A DNA stretch of 15,130 nucleotides from positions 1 to 15,130 of the forward strand of contig DVNG01000053.1 of NCBI GenBank assembly GCA_018714545.1. Reading direction: 5' to 3'. This stretch comes from Limousia pullorum. GTDB lineage: Bacteria > Bacillota > Clostridia > Oscillospirales > Acutalibacteraceae. The notes under the pieces are model-generated. The model saw only the letters and a program-made list of their open reading frames with translations. It made no database searches and was not told the DNA's origin. A program made the position numbers and the translations under genes. The first letter of the stretch is position 1, and each line of letters opens with the position of its first letter. Shown here in pieces: positions 1 to 6,566 of the stretch.

Positions 1-231
1 TAACTATGGGCTTTGAATAACCCTCTTCAGATTTACCCACAACAATAACATCGCCGTCTTTTGGCTGATATCCCATCTTGGTTACAATGGTTATTGTTGA
101 CGGACGCTCTATGCAGCACACCTTGGAAAGCGGAGATAAAATCATTGTAACCAAGATGGGATATCAGCCAAAAGACGGCGATGTTATTGTTGTGGGTAAA
201 TCCGAAGAGGGTTATTCAAAGCCCATAGTTA
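1..231. repeat. Fold-back inverted repeat at the left edge (probable contig-end artefact)
   Basis: Bases 1-89 are the reverse complement of 143-231 with a single mismatch (position 29 against 203), leaving a 53-base spacer at 90-142. The right arm codes for signal peptidase residues about 20-48 (from IVTKMGYQ to SKPIV) and the left arm codes for the same residues on the minus strand. The one mismatch falls in the third base of a serine codon (TCC against TCT) and is silent. Neither arm continues into a plausible signal peptidase N-terminus: the plus copy loses its membrane anchor at the junction near position 89, and the minus copy runs into the spacer. This is the pattern expected of an amplification chimera or an assembler folding back at a contig end. 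A genuine inverted duplication cannot be excluded from sequence alone. Confidence 0.9.
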
Positions 232-521
232 AGAGAGTTATTGCTACTGAAGGTCAAACCTTGGAAATTGATTTTGAAAATCAGCAGGTTATTGTTGACG
301 GAAAGGTTCTTGATGAACCTTATATTTCCAGTGAAACTATTGAGGGAACAGCAGAAATCCCTGAGGTAATTCCGGAAGGATATGTTTTTGTTATGGGTGA
401 TAACAGATATATATCCATGGACAGCAGATATAAGGATATAGGTCTTGTAAATGTTGATGATATCGTTGGAAAAGCCGTTTTTGTGGTATTTCCTTTTGAC
501 AGATTTGGATTTATTGAGTAA
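87..521 (+). CDS. lepB: Signal peptidase I (S26A), 5'-truncated
   Basis: This membrane-bound serine protease would remove signal peptides from exported proteins on the outer face of the cell membrane. Counting from the Met at 87, the catalytic serine lies in GRSM (Ser8), the general-base lysine in VKRVIA (Lys49), and the box E motif GDNRYISMDSR at about 105-115. The expected N-terminal transmembrane helix, normally just before the Ser motif, is missing because the sequence upstream of about base 89 is the inverted copy of 143-231. The true start therefore lies outside the window, and the apparent upstream TTG (78) and ATG (87) are products of the junction. The visible catalytic domain is complete and looks active. 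It is followed 80 bases later by a paralogue. Family assignment is secure; the start is not. Confidence 0.9.
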   Translation: MVIVDGRSMQHTLESGDKIIVTKMGYQPKDGDVIVVGKSEEGYSKPIVKRVIATEGQTLEIDFENQQVIVDGKVLDEPYISSETIEGTAEIPEVIPEGYVFVMGDNRYISMDSRYKDIGLVNVDDIVGKAVFVVFPFDRFGFIE

Positions 522-536
522 AAAATCTAAAAGCTA

Positions 537-574
537 TTGTAACAGACTCTTATCTGTTTTATAATAGATAAGAG
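537..574 (+). promoter_or_regulatory. Candidate promoter with a palindrome around the -10 box
   Basis: TTGTAA at 537-542 (4 of 6 matches to TTGACA) lies 17 bases before a perfect TATAAT at 560-565, and the next gene begins at 602. The -10 box sits inside the 10-base centre of a perfect 9-bp inverted repeat, CTCTTATCT (547-555) and AGATAAGAG (566-574). Such a layout could be an operator that blocks polymerase. The same hairpin could instead be a weak terminator for the upstream gene, but no T-run follows it and the stem is AT-rich. Confidence 0.5.
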
Positions 575-601
575 CCTTTATATTAAAAAGGAGGAGATCA
601 G

Positions 602-1234
602 ATGGGCAGATACAAATACGATGATAATTTTGATTATACACAACATAGCTATATGGGTACTGCAAACAACGATGATGCTATGGAAACCGTTGTGCTTCAC
701 AAAAGAGGTTTCGTAAGCGGTTTGTTTGGATGGATACGCTGTTTGGTTATCTGTGTTATTTTAATCGTGGTTCTGCTTGTATTCTTTTTCCGTCCGGTCA
801 CTGTAGTGGGCGATTCTATGGAGGATACTTTGGCTGAAAATGACACCATTATCCTCACAAATTTCTTGTATACGCCACAGCAGGGAGATGTTGTTGTTAT
901 AAATGCCGACAACGAATCCGGAGAAAGTACAGCTTTGATTGCCAGGGTAATTGCCGTGGGCGGTCAGAGTATTTCTATCGAGGAAGATAAAAACAGAGTT
1001 TTGGTAGATGGTAAAATAATAGACGAGCCTTATGTAAAGGGCGAAACAACAACAGGAATTGAGTGGGACGTGCCTTCCACAATTCCGGACGGTTACGTTT
1101 TTGTTATGGGCGACAACAGAGAAACTTCTGTTGACAGTAGACACCAGGCTGTAGGCCTTGTACATGAAAGCGACATCATTGGTAAAGCTCAGTTTTTAGT
1201 TTATCCATTTGACAGAATTTCAGTTATAGGTTAA
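602..1234 (+). CDS. Signal peptidase I-like protein lacking the catalytic lysine
   Basis: This is a second S26A-family protein of 210 aa, with a complete N-terminus and a strong AAGGAGG site (588-594) seven bases before the ATG. A hydrophilic Tyr/Asp-rich cytoplasmic tail (about 1-36) precedes one membrane helix (about 43-63) and an extracytoplasmic domain. The serine motif is intact (GDSM, Ser72), as is box E (GDNRETSVDSR, 170-180). In box D, where the upstream paralogue reads VKRVIA, this protein reads IARVIA, so Ala114 (codon GCC) replaces the lysine that activates the serine. A Ser/Lys dyad enzyme without this lysine is expected to be inactive or very weak, so this may be a pseudoenzyme. 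Staphylococcus offers a parallel, with active SpsB beside the non-catalytic SpsA. It could bind substrates or modulate the active paralogue; that role is inference. Confidence 0.88.
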   Translation: MGRYKYDDNFDYTQHSYMGTANNDDAMETVVLHKRGFVSGLFGWIRCLVICVILIVVLLVFFFRPVTVVGDSMEDTLAENDTIILTNFLYTPQQGDVVVINADNESGESTALIARVIAVGGQSISIEEDKNRVLVDGKIIDEPYVKGETTTGIEWDVPSTIPDGYVFVMGDNRETSVDSRHQAVGLVHESDIIGKAQFLVYPFDRISVIG

Positions 1235-1253
1235 AATTTAAAATTGATTAGGA

Positions 1254-1290
1254 TGAAACGGTTTTATTTATTAAAGCCGTTTCAAATTTT
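1254..1290 (+). terminator. Rho-independent terminator after the second signal peptidase gene
   Basis: A 12-bp stem (1254-1265 with 1273-1284, one G-U pair) with core TGAAACGG/CCGTTTCA and a 7-base loop is followed by AATTTTAT. It lies 19 bases after the stop codon and before rbgA. It probably ends or reduces transcription of the signal peptidase genes. The U-run is short, so readthrough into rbgA is likely. Confidence 0.7.
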
Positions 1291-1314
1291 ATATGTAGAT
1301 TTGAAAGGAAAGTT

Positions 1315-2187
1315 ATGAGCGAAATTCAAAATATACAATGGTTTCCGGGTCATATGACCAAAACCAAAAGAAAAATACAGTCATCTCTGAAGCTGGTTGA
1401 CGCAGTTGCAGAGATTATCGACGCAAGAATACCTGTAAGCAGCAGAAATCCGGATTTAGCAGAAATCGTCGGCTCAAAACCACGTGTTGTGCTTTTAAAT
1501 AAGTGTGATATGGCTGACCCCAATGCAACTGCAAGATGGATTGAATATTTTAAAGCCAATAAAATAGTGGCTATTCCTGTTGACTGTAAAAGCGGAAAGG
1601 GACTTAACAAGTTTATACCGGCAGTTAAAGAGGTGCTTGCAGAAAGAATTGCCGCATGGAAAAATAAAGGAATGGTAAACAGAAGCATAAGAGTTATGGT
1701 TGTTGGAGTTCCGAATGTTGGAAAATCTTCATTTATAAACAGAATTGCAAAGCAAAACAGAGCTAAGGTAGAAGACAGACCGGGCGTTACAAGAGGTAAT
1801 CAGTGGTTTACAGTAGCAAAGGGCTTTGAACTTCTCGACACCCCGGGAGTTTTGTGGCCAAAATTTGACGATAAGGTAGTTGGAGAACACCTTGCGTTTA
1901 TGGGCTCTGTTAAGGATGAAATTGTGGATACAGAGCAGCTTGCTTCCCGTCTTTTGGAGTTTCTTTCTGAGAAAAGCACACCTCAGTTTGTTGAAAGACT
2001 GAAGCTTGCAGAGGTTGATTACAAAAATATGCAGGGCTATGAGCTGCTGGAGGTTGTGGCAAGAAAAAGAGGAATGCTTATATCCGGAGGAGAAGCAGAC
2101 ACAGAGCGTGCAGCATCAATGGTTTTGGACGAGTTCAGAGGGGCAAAGCTTGGCAGAATAACCCTTGAGCTTCCTGAGAATGTGTGA
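1315..2187 (+). CDS. rbgA: Ribosome biogenesis GTPase RbgA (YlqF)
   Basis: RbgA is a cytoplasmic GTPase that acts late in 50S subunit assembly, where it promotes incorporation of ribosomal proteins such as L16. The 290 aa match the family's usual length. The start has the diagnostic IQWFPGHM sequence (residues 7-14). The G motifs are circularly permuted: G4 NKCD (62-65) and G5 around CKSGKG (91-96) come before G1 GVPNVGKSS (131-139), G2 Thr159 in PGVTRG, and G3 DTPGV (175-179). A C-terminal helical RNA-binding region follows (about 200-290). AAAGGAAAG lies just before the ATG. Its stop sits next to the rnhB start, an order (signal peptidase, rbgA, rnhB) common in Clostridia, which supports a shared transcript. 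Confidence 0.96.
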   Translation: MSEIQNIQWFPGHMTKTKRKIQSSLKLVDAVAEIIDARIPVSSRNPDLAEIVGSKPRVVLLNKCDMADPNATARWIEYFKANKIVAIPVDCKSGKGLNKFIPAVKEVLAERIAAWKNKGMVNRSIRVMVVGVPNVGKSSFINRIAKQNRAKVEDRPGVTRGNQWFTVAKGFELLDTPGVLWPKFDDKVVGEHLAFMGSVKDEIVDTEQLASRLLEFLSEKSTPQFVERLKLAEVDYKNMQGYELLEVVARKRGMLISGGEADTERAASMVLDEFRGAKLGRITLELPENV

Positions 2188-2195
2188 GGTTAAAA

Positions 2196-2795
2196 ATGGA
2201 TTGGCTTTATTATGAAAATACAGCGTACGAAAAGGGATATAACCTTGTGTGCGGAGTGGATGAAGCGGGAAGAGGTCCTTTAGCTGGGCCTGTATGTGCC
2301 GCCGCTGTTGTTTTGCCTAAAGGACTTATTCTTGAGGGTGTAAACGACTCCAAAAAGCTTACCGAAAAGAAAAGGGAAGCTCTTTTCGACGTTATAACAG
2401 AGCAGGCTCTTGACTGGTCTATAGCTTTTGCAACGGTTGAAGAGATTGAAGAAATAAACATTTTAAATGCCGCAATGCTCGCTATGAAAAGAGCGGTTGA
2501 AGAACTTAAAAATCCCGTGGATTTTGCCATCATAGACGGAAACAGAAAACCACCATTGGAAATAGACTGCGAAGCAGTGGTGAAAGGCGACGCAAAGTCT
2601 ATGTCGGTTGCCGCAGCTTCAATACTTGCAAAGGTTTCAAGGGACAGAATTTTGCGTCAGTATGCAGTTGATTATCCTCAGTACGGATTTGAAAAGCATA
2701 AGGGCTACGGCACAAAAGTTCATGTTGAAGCATTAAAAAAATACGGCCCTTGTGAAGTTCATAGACCCAGTTTTTTAAAGAAAATACTGAAATGA
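2196..2795 (+). CDS. rnhB: Ribonuclease HII
   Basis: RNase HII cuts the RNA strand of RNA-DNA hybrids and incises at single ribonucleotides in DNA, starting ribonucleotide excision repair. The protein is 199 aa from the ATG at 2196. Catalytic residues fit the DEDD set: Asp22 and Glu23 in GVDEAGRG, Asp114 in AIIDGN and Asp132 in KGDAKS; the 18-residue gap between the last two equals that in the E. coli enzyme. The motifs VNDSKKLT (49-56) and AAASILAKVSRDR (139-151) are also present. An upstream in-frame GTG at 2184 would overlap rbgA by four bases, but the ATG is better placed behind the GAGG at 2186-2189. The gene is eight bases after rbgA and 12 bases before yraN. Confidence 0.96.
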   Translation: MDWLYYENTAYEKGYNLVCGVDEAGRGPLAGPVCAAAVVLPKGLILEGVNDSKKLTEKKREALFDVITEQALDWSIAFATVEEIEEINILNAAMLAMKRAVEELKNPVDFAIIDGNRKPPLEIDCEAVVKGDAKSMSVAAASILAKVSRDRILRQYAVDYPQYGFEKHKGYGTKVHVEALKKYGPCEVHRPSFLKKILK

Positions 2796-2807
2796 TGTGG
2801 TGAAATA

Positions 2808-3224
2808 GTGGGAAGCTTTTTGAATATATTTGGCAGTAAGGAAATAAATCATCTTGATAAGGGAAAATTCGGGGAAGATAAGGCCTGCAAGTACCTAAAA
2901 AAGAAAGGCTATAAGATTGTTGAAAGAAATTATCGTCTGAAATTTGCCGAAATAGATATAATAGCCAGGGATGAAAAGACCTATGTTTTTGTTGAGGTTA
3001 AAACACGAAAACTGGGTTCCGTTATTCCTGCCTGTGTATCGGTTAACTTCAAAAAACAACAGAAAATAATGAAAGCTTCCTGCTGTTATTTAGCAGGTAA
3101 AAATATAAAGCCTCCAATGAGATATGATATCATAGAGGTGTACACCGACGAAAAACTGAAAAATTATGAGATAAACCATATAAAGAACGCTTTTGGAAGC
3201 AGGTCTGACTATGCGATTTTTTGA
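2808..3224 (+). CDS. yraN: YraN/UPF0102 family nuclease-like protein
   Basis: This is a 138-aa member of the UPF0102 (YraN) family, which has a PD-(D/E)XK nuclease-like fold resembling Holliday-junction resolvases; its cellular role is not settled. Family signatures are FGEDKACKYLKKKGYKIVER (21-40), NYR (41-43), AEID (47-50) and FVEVKTR (61-67); Asp50, Glu63 and Lys65 would form the metal site. The usual glycine of the GEID motif is alanine here (Ala47). The start is a GTG with only a weak GGTG-like site, so translation may depend on coupling to rnhB, which ends 12 bases upstream. Linkage to rnhB is typical of this family. Its last 14 bases overlap the next gene. Confidence 0.92.
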   Translation: MGSFLNIFGSKEINHLDKGKFGEDKACKYLKKKGYKIVERNYRLKFAEIDIIARDEKTYVFVEVKTRKLGSVIPACVSVNFKKQQKIMKASCCYLAGKNIKPPMRYDIIEVYTDEKLKNYEINHIKNAFGSRSDYAIF

Positions 3225-4200
3225 TTTACACTGCGATACCCTTTACAGGGCTGTTACAGAAAATAAAACACTGAACGAAAATATTTATAAATCTCAAAAA
3301 AACAGCTTTTCTCAGGGAGTTTTGTTTGAGGGGGATGAGCTTCCGCCTTTTCAGCTTTCCTTTGACAGAGGTAAAAAGTATTGTCCATGGATTCAGTGTA
3401 TGGCTGTTTGGATTCCCGATGATGTGACTGACGAATATGGTAAAAAGCTGTTTGATAAAGCATATCTGAAGCTTAAAAAAGAGTGTGAAGAAAATCATAT
3501 GACAGTTTGCCGTGATTTTTCCGATTTAAAGTCTGTAGCTGAAAACAAGAAGTATGGTGTTATTTTTACTTTGGAAAACGGCAGACTTATAAAAAATATT
3601 GATGACTTAACGGCTCTTAAAAACTGCGGCGTGAAGATGATAACTCTCACATGGAATGGTGAGAATTCTTTGGGAAGCGGCGTAAAGGCGGAGAGGGATT
3701 CAGGACTTACACCCCTTGGAAAAGATGTTATAAGGGAAATGAACCGATTGGGGATAGTGGTGGATGTGTCCCACAGCTCCGATAAGTTATTTTATGAGGC
3801 TGCTCAGATTTCAACGGCTCCTATTGCCGCAAGTCACAGTAATTCGAGAAAAATAACCGATAATCCCAGAAATATTACCGACGAACAATTTAAAATAATA
3901 TGTCAAAAGGACGGAGTTGTTGGTCTTAATTTTTGCCGAAGCTTTTTAAACTACAATCCTGAGAAATCGGTAATCGAAGACATTCTAAGACACACAGAAC
4001 ATTTCCTCTCTTTAGGGGGAGAAAATCACCTGTGCATTGGCTCTGATTTTGACGGAACAGATATGCCAAAGGGCATTACCGGGATTGAAAGTATGGAAAA
4101 TCTTTACGAGCTTTTCCTGAAACATAACTACAGCGAAAGGCTGGTTTCAAAACTTTTCTTTGAAAATGCCTATAATTTTTTTGAAAACTTTGACATTTAG
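3211..4200 (+). CDS. Membrane dipeptidase-type peptidase, family M19
   Basis: This is a zinc metallopeptidase of the renal dipeptidase family (M19), which hydrolyses dipeptides; bacterial members often have unknown natural substrates. From the ATG at 3211 it is 329 aa. Zinc-site residues are recognisable: His7 and Asp9 in DLHCDT, bridging Glu122 in FTLENG, His188 in VDVSHSSD, His209 in AASHSNSR, and Asp279 in GSDFDGT. No signal peptide or membrane helix is seen, so a cytoplasmic protein is likely. An in-frame TTG at 3193 would add six residues, but the ATG is followed directly by the conserved start and has AGGT upstream. It overlaps yraN by 14 bases, implying coupled translation. The thrC promoter lies in its last codons. 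Confidence 0.92.
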   Translation: MRFFDLHCDTLYRAVTENKTLNENIYKSQKNSFSQGVLFEGDELPPFQLSFDRGKKYCPWIQCMAVWIPDDVTDEYGKKLFDKAYLKLKKECEENHMTVCRDFSDLKSVAENKKYGVIFTLENGRLIKNIDDLTALKNCGVKMITLTWNGENSLGSGVKAERDSGLTPLGKDVIREMNRLGIVVDVSHSSDKLFYEAAQISTAPIAASHSNSRKITDNPRNITDEQFKIICQKDGVVGLNFCRSFLNYNPEKSVIEDILRHTEHFLSLGGENHLCIGSDFDGTDMPKGITGIESMENLYELFLKHNYSERLVSKLFFENAYNFFENFDI

Positions 4201-4218
4201 CGCTCTATGGTGTACAAT
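4190..4218 (+). promoter_or_regulatory. Sigma-A-type promoter for thrC inside the dipeptidase gene tail
   Basis: A perfect -35 box TTGACA (4190-4195) lies exactly 17 bases before TACAAT (4213-4218), a 5 of 6 match to TATAAT. Transcription would start near 4225, giving a leader of about 38 bases with AAAGGATGG (4251-4259) before the thrC ATG at 4264. The -35 box is part of the last sense codons of the dipeptidase gene and its stop codon lies in the spacer. No terminator hairpin separates the two genes. Confidence 0.8.
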
Positions 4219-4263
4219 GTTATCTTGTATAGAAACTGTAAAAGAACCCGAAAGGATGGTTTT

Positions 4264-5772
4264 ATGTTATATAACAGCACAGAAAATAAAAAAGAAGTCG
4301 TTTCTGCAGCTCGTGCCATTGCACAGGGCATCTCAAGCGAGGGCGGACTTTTTGTACCTTGTGATTTTCCTGCATATGACAAAAGTGTGTTTGAAAATCT
4401 CTGCAAAATGAGCTACAACGAAAGAGCAAAAAAGATTTTAGGAGATTTCCTCAGCGATTTTACTGCTGAAGAAATTGCTCAGTGTGTTGACAGCGCCTAT
4501 ACAGCAGAAAAATTTGAGAGCGACAATCCTGCTCCTCTCAAGGCAGAAACCTTTGACGGCAAAGAGATGAATATTTTGGAGCTTTGGCATGGCCCTACAT
4601 CCGCTTTTAAGGATATGGCTTTGCAGATTCTCCCGCATCTCCTTACAAAATCTTTACAGAAAACAGGCGACGGCAAGGACGCAGTTATTCTCGTTGCAAC
4701 TTCAGGTGACACAGGTAAAGCCGCTTTGGAAGGCTTTAAGGATGTTGACCACACAAAGATTATTGTTTTCTATCCTGTTGACGGCGTAAGCCCTATGCAG
4801 AAAAAACAGATGAACACCCAGGAGGGTTCAAATGTAAATGTTTGCGCAATCGAGGGCAACTTCGACGATGCTCAGACAGGCGTTAAGAAGATTTTTACAA
4901 CAGAGGAAATCATTGAAAAGCTTGATAAAAACAATATGCTTTTCAGCAGCGCAAACTCCATTAACTGGGGCAGACTGCTTCCTCAGATTGTTTATTATAT
5001 TTCAGCTTACTGCGATATGGTTAACAGTGGTAAGATAGCTATGGGTGACAAGATAAATATTGTTGTTCCTACAGGTAATTTCGGTAATATTCTTGCAGCT
5101 TACTACGGCTACTGCATGGGTATGCCTGTAAACAAGTTTATCTGTGCTTCAAACTCCAACAATGTTCTTACTGATTTTATCAACACCGGAGTTTATGACA
5201 AAAACCGTGATTTTTACACTACAGTTTCACCGTCTATGGATATTCTTGTTTCCAGCAACCTTGAAAGACTTCTATATAAGCTTTCCGGAAACGACGATGT
5301 AAAGACCGCTCAGTGGATTAAAGAGCTTAAAACAACAGGTAAGTACACTGTTGACGATGAGGTTAAATCTCAGATTCAGAAGCTCTTCTACGGCGGCTAC
5401 TGCGACGATACTGCAACAAAGGAAACAATAGGTAAGATGTACAAGGAGAACAACTACCTCTGTGACACACATACTGCGGTTGCAGTAAATGTTTACGGCA
5501 AGTATGTTAACGAAACAGGCGATAAAACTCCTTGCGTTCTTGCATCAACAGCAAGCCCATACAAGTTCTCAAGAGCTGTTATGGAGGCAGTTTCCGGTAA
5601 TAAGGATCTTCCTGAGGATGATTTCGCTATTGTGGACATGCTCAAAGAGCTTACAAATACTCAGGTTCCAAAGCCTCTTATGGCTATTAAGGACAAGAAG
5701 GTTCGTTTTGAAGACGTGGTTAAGTCCGAAAACATGGCAGACTACGTTTTGAATGTGCTTGGTGTAGAGTGA
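4264..5772 (+). CDS. thrC: Threonine synthase
   Basis: This PLP enzyme converts O-phosphohomoserine to threonine, the last step of threonine synthesis in the cytoplasm. At 502 aa it is of the long type. The N-terminal region contains SSEGGLFVP (24-32), typical of ThrC. The PLP-binding lysine is Lys116 in HGPTSAFKDMALQ (109-121), and the phosphate-binding loop is ATSGDTGKAALEGF (145-158). The ATG at 4264 is preceded by AAAGGA with 7-base spacing. A longer open frame from 4207 begins inside the promoter and cannot be the true start. Codon choice favours AAG and C-ending codons more than in the preceding genes, suggesting good expression. Its TGA overlaps the following ATG. Confidence 0.96.
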   Translation: MLYNSTENKKEVVSAARAIAQGISSEGGLFVPCDFPAYDKSVFENLCKMSYNERAKKILGDFLSDFTAEEIAQCVDSAYTAEKFESDNPAPLKAETFDGKEMNILELWHGPTSAFKDMALQILPHLLTKSLQKTGDGKDAVILVATSGDTGKAALEGFKDVDHTKIIVFYPVDGVSPMQKKQMNTQEGSNVNVCAIEGNFDDAQTGVKKIFTTEEIIEKLDKNNMLFSSANSINWGRLLPQIVYYISAYCDMVNSGKIAMGDKINIVVPTGNFGNILAAYYGYCMGMPVNKFICASNSNNVLTDFINTGVYDKNRDFYTTVSPSMDILVSSNLERLLYKLSGNDDVKTAQWIKELKTTGKYTVDDEVKSQIQKLFYGGYCDDTATKETIGKMYKENNYLCDTHTAVAVNVYGKYVNETGDKTPCVLASTASPYKFSRAVMEAVSGNKDLPEDDFAIVDMLKELTNTQVPKPLMAIKDKKVRFEDVVKSENMADYVLNVLGVE

Positions 5773-6464
5773 TGTCACTGTTTGCTATTGCGGACACACA
5801 TCTTTCCCTTGGTACTGACAAGCCAATGGATATTTTTAAGGGCTGGTCAGATTATGTGGAAAGACTTGAAAAAAACTGGCGTCTTCTGGTAAAAGAGGAT
5901 GACACTGTGGTGATTGCCGGAGATATTTCCTGGGCTATGAAGCTTGAAGAGTGTGAAAAGGATTTTACCTTTCTTGAAAATCTTCCGGGTAAAAAAATCA
6001 TTCTAAAGGGCAATCACGATTACTGGTGGGCAACCAAAAAGAAAATGGACGAGTATATTGAAAAAATGGGATTTAAAACCCTCAATATACTTTTCAACAA
6101 CAGTTATTCCTGCGGTGATTTTGCTTTGTGCGGAACAAGAGGCTGGTGCCTTGAGCCTGAAAGCGAAGAGGACACAAAGGTTTTAAACAGAGAGCTTGGA
6201 AGATTGAAAACTTCCATAGACTGCGCTAAAAAGCTTGACTGCAAGGAAATGGTTGCTTTTTTCCACTATCCGCCGGTTTTCGGGGATAAGGAATGTACAC
6301 CCATTATAGATTTGCTCATTGAAAACGGCATAAAAAAGTGCTATTATGGACACCTGCACGGTTCCATGGCAAAGAGATATGCGGTTAACGGAATTTACAG
6401 GGATATAGAATTTAGACTGATTTCCTGTGATAATATAAATTTTACACCGTTTTTGGTTAGATAA
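5772..6464 (+). CDS. Calcineurin-like metallophosphoesterase
   Basis: This is a 230-aa dinuclear-metal phosphoesterase of the calcineurin superfamily, probably the COG1768-type group found in Clostridia; its substrate is unknown. Metal-site motifs appear in order: ADTHL (Asp8, His10), AGDISWAM (Asp51), KGNHDYWW (Asn81, His82), FFHYPP (His165) and YGHLHG (His194, His196). Several aromatics flank the site. No signal peptide or membrane segment is seen. The ATG at 5772 shares its A with the thrC stop (TGATG), so it is likely translated by re-initiation after thrC; a GTG one codon earlier is possible. A metabolic link to threonine synthesis is not implied by the family. Confidence 0.9.
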   Translation: MSLFAIADTHLSLGTDKPMDIFKGWSDYVERLEKNWRLLVKEDDTVVIAGDISWAMKLEECEKDFTFLENLPGKKIILKGNHDYWWATKKKMDEYIEKMGFKTLNILFNNSYSCGDFALCGTRGWCLEPESEEDTKVLNRELGRLKTSIDCAKKLDCKEMVAFFHYPPVFGDKECTPIIDLLIENGIKKCYYGHLHGSMAKRYAVNGIYRDIEFRLISCDNINFTPFLVR

Positions 6465-6497
6465 TCGGTGAAAAAATCTTGAAAATATTAAAAAAAC

Positions 6498-6528
6498 TAT
6501 AGCAAAAATCTTATTTATATGCTATACT
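6498..6528 (+). promoter_or_regulatory. Extended -10 promoter candidate for tig
   Basis: TGCTATACT at 6520-6528 fits an extended -10 box (TGN followed by TATACT, 5 of 6). The -35 region is poor (TAGCAA at 6500-6505), as is common for extended -10 promoters. Transcription would start near 6535, with AGGAGG at 6553. An inverted repeat, TATAGC (6498-6503) and GCTATA (6521-6526), spans the -35 to -10 region and might be an operator. The 102-base gap upstream of tig is otherwise very AT-rich. Confidence 0.6.
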
Positions 6529-6566
6529 AACATAGTTATTGCGTTGTTAAACAGGAGGAAATGAAA

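Noticed and set aside
1..89. A minus-strand signal peptidase gene fragment diverging from the first gene
   Set aside because: It is only the mirror image of 143-231 and has no sensible continuation into the spacer, so I treat it as part of the fold-back repeat rather than a gene.
697..1165. Long minus-strand open frames opposite the second signal peptidase gene, and similar frames opposite most other genes
   Set aside because: They have no family resemblance or ribosome sites and lie wholly inside well-supported genes.
1244..1257. TTGAT-TAGG-ATGAA, a near FNR-type site in the gap before rbgA
   Set aside because: One mismatch to TTGAT-N4-ATCAA in AT-rich DNA is expected by chance, and it overlaps a terminator stem rather than a clear promoter.
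4207..4263. In-frame N-terminal extension of threonine synthase
   Set aside because: It starts within the -10 region of the thrC promoter, lacks a ribosome site and does not resemble the family N-terminus.
6445..6470. CACCG and CGGTG as a terminator at the end of the metallophosphoesterase gene
   Set aside because: The stem is only 5 bp with a 16-base loop, partly in coding sequence, and is followed by an A-run rather than a T-run.
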